A DNA stretch of 63,539 nt, from assembly GCF_000312385.1 (NCBI RefSeq), contig NZ_HE997626.1:233253-296791 (forward strand). The letters run 5' to 3'. Source of the DNA: Tsukamurella sp. 1534 (lineage in GTDB: Bacteria > Actinomycetota > Actinomycetes > Mycobacteriales > Mycobacteriaceae). The notes beneath the pieces were generated by a model that saw only the letters and a list, made by a program, of their open reading frames with translations, was not told the origin of the DNA and ran no database searches. Below, piece after piece: positions 17,363-26,692 of the stretch. A program made the translations under genes and the position numbers. The number at the start of each line of letters is the position of its first letter. Position 1 is the first letter of the stretch.

Positions 17363-18661
17363 TCACCGGGACAGCAGGCCCCAGTCCTCCAGGCCGTCGT
17401 ACAGCGGCACCTCCAGCGCCAGCGCGGAGACGCGGGCGCGGAGCGCGGCGGTATCGGCGTCCTTGCCCTGCGCCAGCGCGGCGCCGATGATGTCGGCGAC
17501 CTCGGTGAACTCCTTCTCGCCGAAACCGCGGCTGGCCAGGGCGGCGGTGCCGATCCGCAGGCCGGACGTGACCATCGGCGGGCGCGGGTCGAACGGCACC
17601 GCGTTGCGGTTCACGGTGATGCCCACCTCGTGCAGCAGGTCCTCGGCCTGCTGGCCGTCCAGATCGCTGTTGCGCAGGTCCACGAGCGCCAGGTGCACGT
17701 CGGTGCCGCCGGTGAGCACGGTGACGCCGGCGTCCGCCACGTCCTTGCCGCCCAGCCGCTCGGCGAGGATCCGCGCACCGTCGAGCGTGCGCTGCTGCTT
17801 CTCCCGGAACTCCTCGGTGCCCGCCACCTTGAGGGCGACGGCCTTGGCGGCGATCACGTGCATGAGCGGGCCGCCCTGCTGGCCCGGGAAGACCGCGGAG
17901 TTGAGCTTCTTGGCCCACTCCTGCTTCGCCAGGATGATGCCGGAGCGGGGGCCGCCGAGGGTCTTGTGCACCGTGCTCGACACGACATCGGCGTGCGGCA
18001 CGGGGCTCGGGTGCAGGCCCGCGGCGACGAGGCCGGCGAAGTGCGCCATGTCGACCCAGAGGTGGGCGCCCACCTCGTCGGCGATGGAGCGGAACGCCGC
18101 GAAGTCGAGGTGGCGCGGATACGCCGACCAGCCGGCGACGATCACCTTGGGCTTCGAATCGAGGGCGATCTTGCGCACCTCGTCCATGTCCACCCGGTGG
18201 TCCTCCTTGGACACGCCGTAGAAGACGTTCTCGTAGAGCTTGCCCGAGAAGTTCAGCCGCATGCCGTGCGTGAGGTGGCCGCCGTGCGCGAGATCGAGAC
18301 CCATGAGCGTCTCGCCCGGCTCCATCAGGGCCTGCAGCACGGCCGCGTTGGCCTGCGCGCCCGAGTGCGGCTGGACGTTGGCGAAGTCGGCGCCGAACAG
18401 CTCCTTGGCGCGGGCGCGGGCCAGGTCCTCCACCACGTCGACGTACTCGCAGCCGCCGTAGTACCGGCGACCGGGGTAGCCCTCGGCGTACTTGTTGGTG
18501 AGCACCGATCCCTGCGCCTGCAGCACGGCGCGCGGCACGAAGTTCTCGGAGGCGATCATCTCCAGCGTGTCCCGCTGGCGCGCGAGTTCGCCGTTCATGG
18601 CGGCGGCGACCTCGGGGTCGAGTTCGGCGAGGGACGCGGAGTTCACGCTGGAATCGCTCAT
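17363..18661 (-). CDS. glyA: serine hydroxymethyltransferase
   Basis: GlyA converts serine and tetrahydrofolate to glycine and 5,10-methylene-THF using PLP. The 432 residues include [26 protein letters not shown] near the N-terminus, [13 protein letters not shown], and the PLP-lysine motif [14 protein letters not shown]. Length is normal. TAGGAT (18668-18673) is 6 nt before the ATG, implying a leaderless mRNA even though a gene ends 31 nt upstream on the same strand. No glycine riboswitch was seen. Confidence 0.97.
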   Translation of the reverse strand: MSDSSVNSASLAELDPEVAAAMNGELARQRDTLEMIASENFVPRAVLQAQGSVLTNKYAEGYPGRRYYGGCEYVDVVEDLARARAKELFGADFANVQPHSGAQANAAVLQALMEPGETLMGLDLAHGGHLTHGMRLNFSGKLYENVFYGVSKEDHRVDMDEVRKIALDSKPKVIVAGWSAYPRHLDFAAFRSIADEVGAHLWVDMAHFAGLVAAGLHPSPVPHADVVSSTVHKTLGGPRSGIILAKQEWAKKLNSAVFPGQQGGPLMHVIAAKAVALKVAGTEEFREKQQRTLDGARILAERLGGKDVADAGVTVLTGGTDVHLALVDLRNSDLDGQQAEDLLHEVGITVNRNAVPFDPRPPMVTSGLRIGTAALASRGFGEKEFTEVADIIGAALAQGKDADTAALRARVSALALEVPLYDGLEDWGLLSR

Positions 18662-18691
18662 GCGTTCATCCTAGGTGTTCCGACCAGCAGG

Positions 18692-19909
18692 TCACCGGGC
18701 GGATGCCAACTCCCGGCGCAGCGCCGACGGGGTCAGCGGCTCGTCGAGCAGCCGGCCGAACCGATCGAGCCGCGGCGCCCCCGGGGCCGCCTCGTCCAGC
18801 CAGCCGCCGAGCAGGGCGTAGCCCTCGACGTACGTGCTGATGTAGGCGCGCCACAGCGGGGAGCCGAGGAACCGCAGCGACTGCCGCGCGCTCTTCTCGG
18901 TCGCCAGTCCCCAGCGGCGCAGGTACGCCACCACCTCGTCGTCGGTGCCGCCGCGGTCGTGCAGCAGCAGCGCCGCGTCCTGCCGCACGTGCAGCAGTCC
19001 CGCGGAGGCGTTAGCGATCGCCTCGGCCAGCTCCCCGTCGAACGCGAGGCCCAGGTCGGCGTAGATCTCCTGCGCCCACGCGCCCCAGCCAGGCCCGATC
19101 GCGGCGCCCAGGGCGTGGTCCGCGAGCCCCTCGGCCATGAGGCACTGCGGGGTGTTCACCAGGAAGATCGTCTGCTCGGGCTGGTTCCCTCCGTGCACCA
19201 GCAGCTGCTCCTTGCGGCAGTGCTCGGTGTGGTGCCCCGGATAGGCCTCGTGCGCGATCAGGTGCGGAAGGCTCGAAAGGTACTGCGGGAGGTCGCCGTT
19301 GACGGCCACCCGGGAACGGTAGTCGCCGAGGTAGTAGTTGAAACCCGACCAGGGCTTGTCGTGCTCGATCTCGAACGCCACGGTCTCCCGCTCCGGCAGC
19401 GGGAACCGGGTGCGGACCACCTCGCGGAGCGCACCGGCCAGCGCGTCGACCACCTCGGGCACGCGCTCGGGCGGCACCAGGAACCGCTCGCGCTGGGCCT
19501 GCAGGCGCTCGCGCAGCGGGCCGGGGCCGGGCAGCAGATCGGCCAGCTCCTCGTGCGCGGCCTCGTAGTCGGCGGTGTCGTGCGGCGCGATGGGCACGTC
19601 GAAGTACGCCTTCACCTCGTCCACGAAGCCGACCGGCGCACCGTCGAACTTGCGGGCCGAGCACTCCAGGGCCGCCACGTGCCCGCGCAGGAACTCGCGG
19701 CGCTGCGCGTCGAGAGAGGTGTCGGATTCGAGGTCGCGCAGCAGGTCCCGGGCCTGGACGGCGAGGTCGGCGGGGGCGGGCGCGTCCTCGCGTTCCACGG
19801 CCCGACGGTGCTCGGGGTCGCCGAAGTACGCGTCGACGAAGCCGTTCTCGACGCGGTCGAACCGCAACCCGAGCCGCAGGTAGCGGTCGGTGACACTGAG
19901 CTCGGTCAT
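18692..19909 (-). CDS. DUF885-family putative zinc metallopeptidase
   Basis: A 405-residue helical protein with HEAYPGHHTEH, the HExxH zincin core embedded as in the DUF885 family, plus QTIFLVNTPQCLMAEGLADHA, where the conserved Glu could be the third zinc ligand. Members are thought to be cytosolic or exported peptidases; no signal peptide is visible, so a cytosolic site is likely. It is followed 31 nt later by glyA on the same strand. TAGTCT lies 7 nt before the ATG. It is divergent from coaA across 50 bp. Confidence 0.8.
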   Translation of the reverse strand: MTELSVTDRYLRLGLRFDRVENGFVDAYFGDPEHRRAVEREDAPAPADLAVQARDLLRDLESDTSLDAQRREFLRGHVAALECSARKFDGAPVGFVDEVKAYFDVPIAPHDTADYEAAHEELADLLPGPGPLRERLQAQRERFLVPPERVPEVVDALAGALREVVRTRFPLPERETVAFEIEHDKPWSGFNYYLGDYRSRVAVNGDLPQYLSSLPHLIAHEAYPGHHTEHCRKEQLLVHGGNQPEQTIFLVNTPQCLMAEGLADHALGAAIGPGWGAWAQEIYADLGLAFDGELAEAIANASAGLLHVRQDAALLLHDRGGTDDEVVAYLRRWGLATEKSARQSLRFLGSPLWRAYISTYVEGYALLGGWLDEAAPGAPRLDRFGRLLDEPLTPSALRRELASAR

Positions 19910-19959
19910 GCGTGCCAGACTAAGGACATGTCTGCCCCGGCGCGCCAGGGAGTCGCCTC

Positions 19960-20883
19960 GTGAGCGAACCGAGCCCGTACATCGAGCTCGACCGCGCTCA
20001 GTGGCGCGAGCTCCGGCAGTCGACCCCGCTGTCGCTGACGGAGGAGGACCTGTCGCACCTGCGGGGTCTGGGCGAGCAGATCGACCTGGCCGAGGTCGCC
20101 GAGGTGTACCTCCCCGTGTCCCGTCTGATCCACCTGCAGGTGGCCGCGCGGCAGCGGCTGTACGCCGCCACCGCCACGTTCCTCGGCGAGCAGCGGCACG
20201 ACGCGCAGGTGCCGTTCGTGATCGGCGTGGCCGGATCGGTCGCCGTGGGCAAGTCGACTACGGCGCGCGTGCTGCAGGCGCTGCTGGCGCGGTGGGATTC
20301 GCACCCGCGGGTGGACCTGGTGACCACCGACGGCTTCTTATACCCCACGGCGGAGCTGGAGCGCCGCGGGATCATGCACCGCAAGGGTTTCCCCGAGTCC
20401 TACGACCGGCGGGCCCTGCTGCGCTTCGTCACGGCGGTGAAATCGGGCGCGGAGGACGTGACGGCCCCCGTCTACTCGCACACGCTCTACGACATCGTGC
20501 CGAACGAGTTCATCCACGTGCGCCGGCCCGATGTGCTCATCGTGGAGGGACTCAACGTGCTGCAGACCGGGCCGCGACTCATGGTCTCGGACCTGTTCGA
20601 CTTCTCGGTGTACGTGGACGCGCGGATCGAGGACATCGAGCGCTGGTACGTGGACCGCTTCCTGTCGATGCGGACCACGTCGTTCGCGGATCCGGCCTCG
20701 CACTTCCACCACTACGCCGGACTCTCCGACATCGAGGCGCGCGATCGCGCCGAGGGCATCTGGGCCGGCATCAACCGCCCCAACCTGGTGCAGAACATCC
20801 TGCCCACCCGTCCGCGGGCGACGCTGGTGCTGCGCAAGGACTCCGACCACTCGATCAACCGCGTGCGCCTGCGCAAGCTCTAG
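19960..20883 (+). CDS. coaA: type I pantothenate kinase
   Basis: CoaA phosphorylates pantothenate, the first and feedback-regulated step of coenzyme A synthesis. The 307 residues carry Walker [10 protein letters not shown] (92-100), [19 protein letters not shown] (catalytic Asp) and the C-terminal SIWAGIN-type region here as [19 protein letters not shown]. The GTG start is the only one that keeps the conserved [13 protein letters not shown]. It is divergent from the DUF885 gene and convergent with the hydrolase at 20902. Confidence 0.97.
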   Translation: MSEPSPYIELDRAQWRELRQSTPLSLTEEDLSHLRGLGEQIDLAEVAEVYLPVSRLIHLQVAARQRLYAATATFLGEQRHDAQVPFVIGVAGSVAVGKSTTARVLQALLARWDSHPRVDLVTTDGFLYPTAELERRGIMHRKGFPESYDRRALLRFVTAVKSGAEDVTAPVYSHTLYDIVPNEFIHVRRPDVLIVEGLNVLQTGPRLMVSDLFDFSVYVDARIEDIERWYVDRFLSMRTTSFADPASHFHHYAGLSDIEARDRAEGIWAGINRPNLVQNILPTRPRATLVLRKDSDHSINRVRLRKL

Positions 20884-20901
20884 GCGAGACCGGCGGGCGG
20901 A

Positions 20902-21618
20902 TCACATCGCGGCGTAGCCCCGGGCGAGGGCCCGCAGCTGCCCCGCCCCGTCCCCCTCGTACGAGGCACCGTGCATGATCGCGAGCGTCCGCGGGTCCAG
21001 CGCCGCCAGGTCGTCCAGGGTGGAGCCGAGTTCCTTGGTCAGGGCGGTCGCGTGGAACATGCCGTCGGCGGCGAGCGCGGCGTCCACCACGTCGGAGTCG
21101 GTGATCGCCGGGCAGTGCCCGGTATGGGTTAGGAGATCGCCCGCGAAGAGGGTCCGGGTCTCCTCCTCGAACCACAGGCCCGCCTCCCAGTTGTGCGGAA
21201 CGTGCGGGGTCGACAGGAATCGCAACCGGTGGGAGCCGATGTCGAGCGGCTGTGCCTCGGGCCCCGAGGGCACGGCGACGGGTGGCCTGTCGCACATGTC
21301 GTTGAGGGACAGGGTGCACGCCAGCTCGCCGTGGATGACGGAGGCGGTGGGCGCGGCCGCGAGGAACCGATTCATGCTGCCGCACTCGTCCGCCTCGACG
21401 TGGCCGAAGGCGACCCACCGGAGGTCCTCCAGCGCGATGAGGCGGGCGACGGCCTCGGACACCAGTGGGAAGAGGCTCCGCATGCCCGTGTGGAACAGGA
21501 ACGGCTGCTCGTCGCGGATGAGGAACTGGTTGAAGGTGAACCCGTCCGGGGTGACCGCGTCCACCCACGTCGAGATCCGGAAGACATCGGGGCCGATCTC
21601 GGCGACGGACGTGTTCAT
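20902..21618 (-). CDS. flavodiiron-like metallo-beta-lactamase-fold protein
   Basis: A 238-residue protein matching the di-iron domain of flavodiiron (oxygen or NO reductase) proteins: H73-x-E75-x-D77 (FGHVEADECG), H139 in STPHVPH, D161 in LFAGDLL and H215 in LAIMHG, with the family's spacing. The flavodoxin domain that normally follows is missing, so electrons would need another partner; it may instead be an oxygen-binding ODP-type sensor. AAGGAGG lies 11 nt before the ATG at 21618. It is convergent with coaA. Confidence 0.8.
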   Translation of the reverse strand: MNTSVAEIGPDVFRISTWVDAVTPDGFTFNQFLIRDEQPFLFHTGMRSLFPLVSEAVARLIALEDLRWVAFGHVEADECGSMNRFLAAAPTASVIHGELACTLSLNDMCDRPPVAVPSGPEAQPLDIGSHRLRFLSTPHVPHNWEAGLWFEEETRTLFAGDLLTHTGHCPAITDSDVVDAALAADGMFHATALTKELGSTLDDLAALDPRTLAIMHGASYEGDGAGQLRALARGYAAM

Positions 21619-21805
21619 GCATCGATGATCCTCCTTCCGGCGCCCTATGACCAGGGGCTTCTTCGGCGACCCCGGCCGGCGGACCCGGCCGGCGAGCCCG
21701 CAGGCGCGCCGTCGCGACGGGCAGGGCGGGGCCTCCCCGCAGGGGTGGGACGGCTCCCCCGCTCGGGTGATTGCCGGGGCGGCCGCCCCCTGCGAGCGTG
21801 GTCGC

Positions 21806-23203
21806 ATGAGTCCGCACACCACGTCGATCCGGATCGCTCTCGTCCTCGCCGTCACCGCCGCCCTCGCCTGGGGGCCGCTCCCCCGCGCCGCCGCCGAGGA
21901 ACCCGATCACGTCGAGCGACATCCGGTCACCGTCGACCGCGGGGACGGCACCACGACCCCGGGGGTGGTGTTCGCGCCGCCGGGCGCCCGCTCCGTGCCC
22001 GGTGTGGTCCTGGTTCACGGCTCCGGCACCGGACGGGAGGACGCCGAACAGCGCGAGCGGTACGCCGGGTTCGCGACCGCGTTCGCCCGCGCCGGCGTCT
22101 CGGCCCTCCTCTACGACAAGCGGACCGACGACTACACGCCCGCGCACCGCGACTTCTCCCGCCTCGCCGACGACGCGCTCGCTGGCGTACGGGCGCTGCG
22201 GACCAGCGGGCTGGCCGATCCGCGCCGCGTGGGACTGTGGGGGCTCTCCGAGGGAGGCTGGGTCGCGCCGCTCGCCGCGTCGCGCGCGCCGGACACCGCG
22301 TTCCTCATCACCGTGGCCGCGAACATCGAATCACCAGCACGGCAGCAGGACTGGGCCAACCGGACCCGGCTGCACCTCGCGGGCGTCCGGGGGTCCCTCG
22401 CCGACCGGTTCGCGCCCACCGCGCTGCGGCAGATCGTCGGCGCGGGGGTGTTCGCGAACGCGGGCCACGACTCCGAGCCGGCGCTCGCGCGGCTGCGGAT
22501 GCCGGTCCTCGCGGTGTGGGGACAGAAGGACCGGCTCACCCCACCCGGCGAGAGCCTCACGGGCTTCCGGAATCTGTTCGATCGGATCGGTAAGCGGGAC
22601 TACACGCTTCGCGTGATCCCGAACGCGGACCACGGAGCGCACGTGACCGAGGACGGCTACGATCGACGCCCCGAGCTCGCCCCCGAGTACGAACGGATCG
22701 TCGCCGACTGGGTGCACGGCCTCCCCGGCAGTGCGGCAGCGCCGTTCGCGGACCCACCTCCTGCCCAAGCGCTCTCCAGCGCCCCCGTCGCGCCGCTCGC
22801 CCGGTGGGAGGGCGGCGCGGCACAGGCGGCGGGACTCGCGGTGCTCGGCGTGGGCCTGGGCGGCTTCGCGCTGACCGCCGCCCGCCGGCGGTGGCGGCTG
22901 CCCCGATCCGCCGCCCTCACGGCGACGGCGATGGCGGGGAGCACCGCCGTCGCGGGAGGGCTACTGGTGCACCTGATGTCGCCGCAGGCCGATCTCGGGC
23001 CGCTCGTGCTCGGGCGTCCGCTCGCCTGGCTGGCGGCGCAGGGCATGGCGGCCGCGGCGGTGGCCGGCGGCGCGTGGACCGCGGTCGCCACCGCCCGTGC
23101 CGGTGGAGCGGCGCCGGGTGCGACGGCGCGGCTGGGCCTGCTCGGGCTCGCGACGGCGGCGTTCGTTCCGCTCGCGCTCTACTGGGGAGTGCTGCTGCCC
23201 TGA
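21806..23203 (+). CDS. secreted or membrane alpha/beta hydrolase with C-terminal membrane domain
   Basis: A 465-residue protein. Residues 1-30 form a signal sequence (LVLAVTAALAWGPLPRAAAEE). Residues 40-300 are an alpha/beta hydrolase: GVVLVHGSGTGR (oxyanion loop), nucleophile in LWGLSEGGWV (Ser about 147), acid in WGQKDRLTP and histidine in PNADHGAH. Residues about 330-465 hold four predicted membrane helices, an uncommon extra module that would fix the enzyme at the membrane. The substrate is unknown; an ester or peptide is possible. A TetR gene follows 81 nt later. Confidence 0.8.
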   Translation: MSPHTTSIRIALVLAVTAALAWGPLPRAAAEEPDHVERHPVTVDRGDGTTTPGVVFAPPGARSVPGVVLVHGSGTGREDAEQRERYAGFATAFARAGVSALLYDKRTDDYTPAHRDFSRLADDALAGVRALRTSGLADPRRVGLWGLSEGGWVAPLAASRAPDTAFLITVAANIESPARQQDWANRTRLHLAGVRGSLADRFAPTALRQIVGAGVFANAGHDSEPALARLRMPVLAVWGQKDRLTPPGESLTGFRNLFDRIGKRDYTLRVIPNADHGAHVTEDGYDRRPELAPEYERIVADWVHGLPGSAAAPFADPPPAQALSSAPVAPLARWEGGAAQAAGLAVLGVGLGGFALTAARRRWRLPRSAALTATAMAGSTAVAGGLLVHLMSPQADLGPLVLGRPLAWLAAQGMAAAAVAGGAWTAVATARAGGAAPGATARLGLLGLATAAFVPLALYWGVLLP

Positions 23204-23284
23204 CCGGCGATGAAACCGGCTCAGCCCGTGCGGATCAGCATGGTGCGGCTCCACATGCCGGACAACGGGCCTACGATGCGGGTC

Positions 23285-23899
23285 ATGACCCGACCCGGCG
23301 CCTCGCTCCCCGAGCTGCTGATGTTGGCGCGCGCCCGCACGGACGTCAGCGACGCCGACGCCGCGGTCTACCGGGCGGCGTTGCGCGTGCTCGGCCGCAC
23401 CGGAACCCGGCACGCGACCGTCGACGCGATCGCCAGGGAGTACGGCGCCAGCCGGATGACGCTGTTCCGCAAGTTCGGCTCGAAGGACGAGATCCTGTCC
23501 GCGGCCATCGCCTGGGCGCTGGGCAGGCTGTGGCTGCAGACCGTCGACGTGATCGAACGGACCCCGCACGTGCCGACGCGGATCGAGGAGGTCTTCGTCC
23601 TGTGCTGCGGCCTGGGCCGCACGCTCCTCCCGCGCGGGGCGGTCGAGGAGCGGGCCACCCTGTTCGCCGACGACCGCATCGAGACGATGGACCTGGGGAT
23701 CCAGTTCGTCGCCGCGGTCCTCGCCCAGGACGAGAACACGAACTCCATGCCCCCGAACGAGATTCAGATTCGCGCGGACGCCCTGGCGCGGCTCACGACC
23801 GCGTGCTTCACCATTCCGCCGGCGCCCTTCGACATCGACGACGAGAACGCCGCGCGGAGGTACGCGCGCACCGCCCTGGTGCCGATCGTCACCGGCTGA
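23285..23899 (+). CDS. TetR-family transcriptional regulator
   Basis: A 204-residue regulator. The N-terminal helix-turn-helix is ALRVLGRTGTRHATVDAIAREYGASRMTLFRKFGSKDEIL (read as several helices, about residues 20-60); the rest is the helical ligand domain. TACGAT (23272-23277) lies 7 nt before the ATG at 23285, so a leaderless start there is preferred over the ATG at 23276. It is convergent with the MpaB-type oxygenase gene, whose promoter carries an inverted repeat that could be its operator. Confidence 0.88.
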   Translation: MTRPGASLPELLMLARARTDVSDADAAVYRAALRVLGRTGTRHATVDAIAREYGASRMTLFRKFGSKDEILSAAIAWALGRLWLQTVDVIERTPHVPTRIEEVFVLCCGLGRTLLPRGAVEERATLFADDRIETMDLGIQFVAAVLAQDENTNSMPPNEIQIRADALARLTTACFTIPPAPFDIDDENAARRYARTALVPIVTG

Positions 23900-23930
23900 T
23901 CCGGCGCACCGTCGACCGGGTGCTCCCGGA

Positions 23931-24923
23931 TCAGCCGAACGGGCAGCCCGCCGCCCGTTGGCGCTGGAACGCGGTGAAATCCGGGAGATCCCGGCCCTGC
24001 ATGGCCTGGATGGCCCGCGCCTGGCCGCGGGCGTGGTACGCGAGCGGCGTGAACCGCAGTCGCTCCGGCAGTGCGGACGACGCCCTCCGGATCGCGGCGG
24101 TGACGAACCGGTAGCCCTTCTCCTCGCGGCGGGTCCAGCCCAGCCCGAGGATCTCTCGGATCTCGGGGCGCAGCACGCCGACGGTGAGCAGGTACACCGC
24201 CCGGTTGACGGTGATGCCGACGGGCTTGAGCAGCGGCTCGACCGCGCGGAAGAACGGGCCGGTCTCCGGCGGCAGCGCCGGGCTGCCGTGGGCGAAGTCG
24301 TCGAGGAAGCGCATCGCGACCGGGTGCGCGACGAGCTTCTCGACCATCCCGTCGTAGTACTCCTCGAACTCGCCCCGGACCCAGGGCACGTGCCCCTCGG
24401 GGACCTGCACGATGTCGGCGATCTTGTGGGAGTCGGCCAGGATCCGGTCGTATTCGGCGTCTGCGACCGGCCTGCCGAGCGAGCGGGGCATGGAGTCCGC
24501 GATGGTGAGCGCGCCGGTGGCGATCACCCACGCGTAGGCCTCCGGGTTCAGGGCGCTGATGTGCTTGCCGTCGGCGTTGCGCATCTGCAGCGGCTGGTGC
24601 TGGGCGCGCAGGCGGTAGCCCTCCTCGATCGCCCCGGCGCCGCCGAAGTACCAGCGCTGCACCGAGTCCATGGATCGGACCGCGCGGCCGATCGGGTCGG
24701 TGAACGCGGCGCTGTACTCGCCCACGATGTCGCCGATCACGGGATGCATGAGCTGCAGCAGGAACGCGGCACCGTTGATGGGGAGGAAGGCCCACTGCCC
24801 GGCGGCCGTGCCGGTGATCCCCAGCGGGTCGACGAACGGGCTCTCCGGCCCGTATCTGCGCGGCTCCCCCGCCGCGGCCTCGGTGATCCGTCCCGTGACG
24901 CCGGACTCCATCAGCTGTGTCAT
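23931..24923 (-). CDS. oxygenase MpaB-family (DUF2236) protein
   Basis: A 330-residue DUF2236 protein. Family members include a latex-clearing-type oxygenase and mycophenolic-acid MpaB and are haem or iron proteins. Visible features are FLLQLMHPVIGDIVGEYS with its conserved His, a central WVRGEFEEYYDGMVEKL and the closing YHARGQARAIQAM. No signal peptide is visible. GGAGG lies 7 nt before the ATG. Just upstream is a 9-bp inverted repeat (24935-24966), so expression is probably repressor-controlled, possibly by the adjacent TetR protein. Confidence 0.82.
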   Translation of the reverse strand: MTQLMESGVTGRITEAAAGEPRRYGPESPFVDPLGITGTAAGQWAFLPINGAAFLLQLMHPVIGDIVGEYSAAFTDPIGRAVRSMDSVQRWYFGGAGAIEEGYRLRAQHQPLQMRNADGKHISALNPEAYAWVIATGALTIADSMPRSLGRPVADAEYDRILADSHKIADIVQVPEGHVPWVRGEFEEYYDGMVEKLVAHPVAMRFLDDFAHGSPALPPETGPFFRAVEPLLKPVGITVNRAVYLLTVGVLRPEIREILGLGWTRREEKGYRFVTAAIRRASSALPERLRFTPLAYHARGQARAIQAMQGRDLPDFTAFQRQRAAGCPFG

Positions 24924-24934
24924 GCCGCCTCCTC

Positions 24935-24966
24935 GATGTTACGACCGATAAAAAGACCGTAACATC
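24935..24966. promoter_or_regulatory. operator candidate upstream of the DUF2236 gene
   Basis: Arms GATGTTACG (24935-24943) and CGTAACATC (24958-24966) flank a 14-bp spacer that is AT-rich, unusual for this genome. The site starts 12 bp upstream of the gene, overlapping the expected promoter. TetR-type operators have this form. Confidence 0.55.
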
Positions 24967-25033
24967 ATGTGAGCCTGATCACCACCCTCATGTGAGTGAA
25001 CGTTCTCTCGCGCGCTCCGGGGCCGCGCGCCGG

Positions 25034-25864
25034 TCAGGCCCCGAATCGGCGGTGCCGGGCGGCGAAGTCGCGCAGCGCGCGCAGGAAGTCCACGCGGCGG
25101 AACTCCGGCCAATAGGCCTCGGTGAACCAGATCTCGCTGTAGGCGCTCTGCCACAACAGGAAACCGGACAGCCGCTGTTCCCCCGACGTGCGGATCACGA
25201 GGTCCGGATCCGGCTGCCCCTTGGTGTAGAGGTGCTGATCGATGCCGTCGACGGTGACCGCCTCGACGAGCTCCTCCGCCGTCGCGCCGTCGGCGAGCTT
25301 CGACGCGAGCAACGACTGCACGGCGTCCACGATCTCCTTGCGCCCGCCGTATCCGACGGCCACGTTGACGTGCGTCCCGGTGCGCCCGACGGTGCTCTCG
25401 GCCGCCTCGGTGAGCCGGCGCGCGGCGTCGGGCGGCAGGAGCGCCATGGCACCGACGATCTTCACCGACCAGTTCTTGTCCGGTGCCGAGATCTCCTCGA
25501 CCACGTCGGTGATGATCTCCAGCAGGGCCGCGAGCTCGTCCGGGTCGCGACGCAGGTTCTCGGTGGACAGCAGGTAGATGGTGGCCATCTCCACGCCGGC
25601 CTCGTCGCACCACCCGAGCATCTCGGCGATCTTCTTCGCGCCCATCCGGTAGCCGTGGCTCACGTCGTCGAACCCGGCGGCGCGGGCCCAGCGACGGTTG
25701 CCGTCGCACAGCACGGCCACGTGCCGGGGCCGTTGGGCCCCGTCGCGGTAGGCGTTGGTCAGCTCCGAGATGAGGCGCCGCTCGTACAGCGCGTACGCGG
25801 GTGCGACGAGCTTCCGCGCGGGGCCGGTGGGCAACGACACGGGAACTTTGGGGGCACTCACCAC
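25034..25864 (-). CDS. short-chain cis-prenyltransferase (Z-farnesyl diphosphate synthase type)
   Basis: A 276-residue undecaprenyl-synthase-fold enzyme that condenses isopentenyl diphosphate in cis. Hallmarks are VAVLCDGNRRWAR with the catalytic Asp, STENLRRDPDE, VGYGGRKEIVDA and RTSGEQRLSGFLLWQSAYSE. In M. tuberculosis the homologue in this neighbourhood makes omega,E,Z-farnesyl diphosphate for decaprenyl phosphate; product length here is inferred from that. The GTG at 25864 is preferred because TAATGT ends 7 nt upstream; GTGs at 25873 and 25888 are alternatives. It is downstream of the convergently placed oxygenase only by position. Confidence 0.9.
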   Translation of the reverse strand: MVSAPKVPVSLPTGPARKLVAPAYALYERRLISELTNAYRDGAQRPRHVAVLCDGNRRWARAAGFDDVSHGYRMGAKKIAEMLGWCDEAGVEMATIYLLSTENLRRDPDELAALLEIITDVVEEISAPDKNWSVKIVGAMALLPPDAARRLTEAAESTVGRTGTHVNVAVGYGGRKEIVDAVQSLLASKLADGATAEELVEAVTVDGIDQHLYTKGQPDPDLVIRTSGEQRLSGFLLWQSAYSEIWFTEAYWPEFRRVDFLRALRDFAARHRRFGA

Positions 25865-25906
25865 GGTGGCCACATTACGCCCGTGCACCTATGCGGCCGC
25901 TGAGGT

Positions 25907-26692
25907 TCAGCTGTGGGCCGCGTAGATCGCCTCGGCCAGTTCGGTGCGGATCGCCTGGAACTCCGGGGTGGCCATCACCGACGGGTCGCGCACCACACCG
26001 GGGCCGTCGCCGGGCAGCTCCACGGCCCGGTCGATGACCACGCGGCCGGGCCGGGCGCTCATCACCAGCGCACGCGTGCTGAGGAACACCGCCTCGTCCA
26101 CCGAGTGGGTGATGAACACGATGGTCTTGCCCGCGTCCCGCCAGATCTTCAGCAGGTCCACCTGCAGCCGCTCGCGGGTGAGCGCGTCGAGCGCGCCGTA
26201 CGGCTCGTCCATGAGCACGATCGCCGGATCGTTCACCAGCACGCGCGCGATCTGCGCGCGCTGCTGCATACCGCCGGACAGCTCGTAGGGCCGCTTCTCC
26301 CCGAAGTCGCCGAGGCCCACGAGGTCGAGCATCTTCTGCGCCGACGCGCGCCGCTCGGACTTGCCGACGCCGCTGACCTTGGGGCCGAACTCGACGTTCC
26401 CGCTCACCGTGAGCCAGGGGTAGAGGGTGGGGGCCTGGAACACCACGCCCCGGTCGGCCGACGGTGCGGTGACCCTCGCTCCGCCCACTTCGACGATCCC
26501 GTCGGTCGGGTCCTCGAACCCGGCGATGAGGCGCAGCAGGGTGGTCTTCCCGCAGCCGGACGGGCCGACGATGGAGACGAACTCCCCCGGCTCGATGGTC
26601 AGGTCGGTGGGCTGCAGCGCAACGGTCTGCCCGCTCGCGGTGTCGTAGGTCTTTCCGACGCCGGTCAATTCGACGCGTTCGGTGTCGCTCAT
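25907..26692 (-). CDS. tauB: taurine-type ABC transporter ATP-binding protein
   Basis: A 261-residue ABC ATPase of the nitrate/sulfonate/taurine group. Walker A is GPSGCGKT (43-50), the Q-loop is VVFQAPTLYPWLTV, the signature is LSGGMQQR (138-145) and Walker B is IVLMDEPYGALD. It energises uptake of an organosulfonate through the adjacent permease. Its ATG overlaps the stop of the binding-protein gene by 4 nt, so the three genes form one operon in the order permease, binding protein, ATPase. Confidence 0.92.
   Translation of the reverse strand: MSDTERVELTGVGKTYDTASGQTVALQPTDLTIEPGEFVSIVGPSGCGKTTLLRLIAGFEDPTDGIVEVGGARVTAPSADRGVVFQAPTLYPWLTVSGNVEFGPKVSGVGKSERRASAQKMLDLVGLGDFGEKRPYELSGGMQQRAQIARVLVNDPAIVLMDEPYGALDALTRERLQVDLLKIWRDAGKTIVFITHSVDEAVFLSTRALVMSARPGRVVIDRAVELPGDGPGVVRDPSVMATPEFQAIRTELAEAIYAAHS

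Noticed and set aside
17342-19963. 873-codon plus-strand frame
   Set aside because: Antisense to glyA and the DUF885 gene; no recognisable domain.
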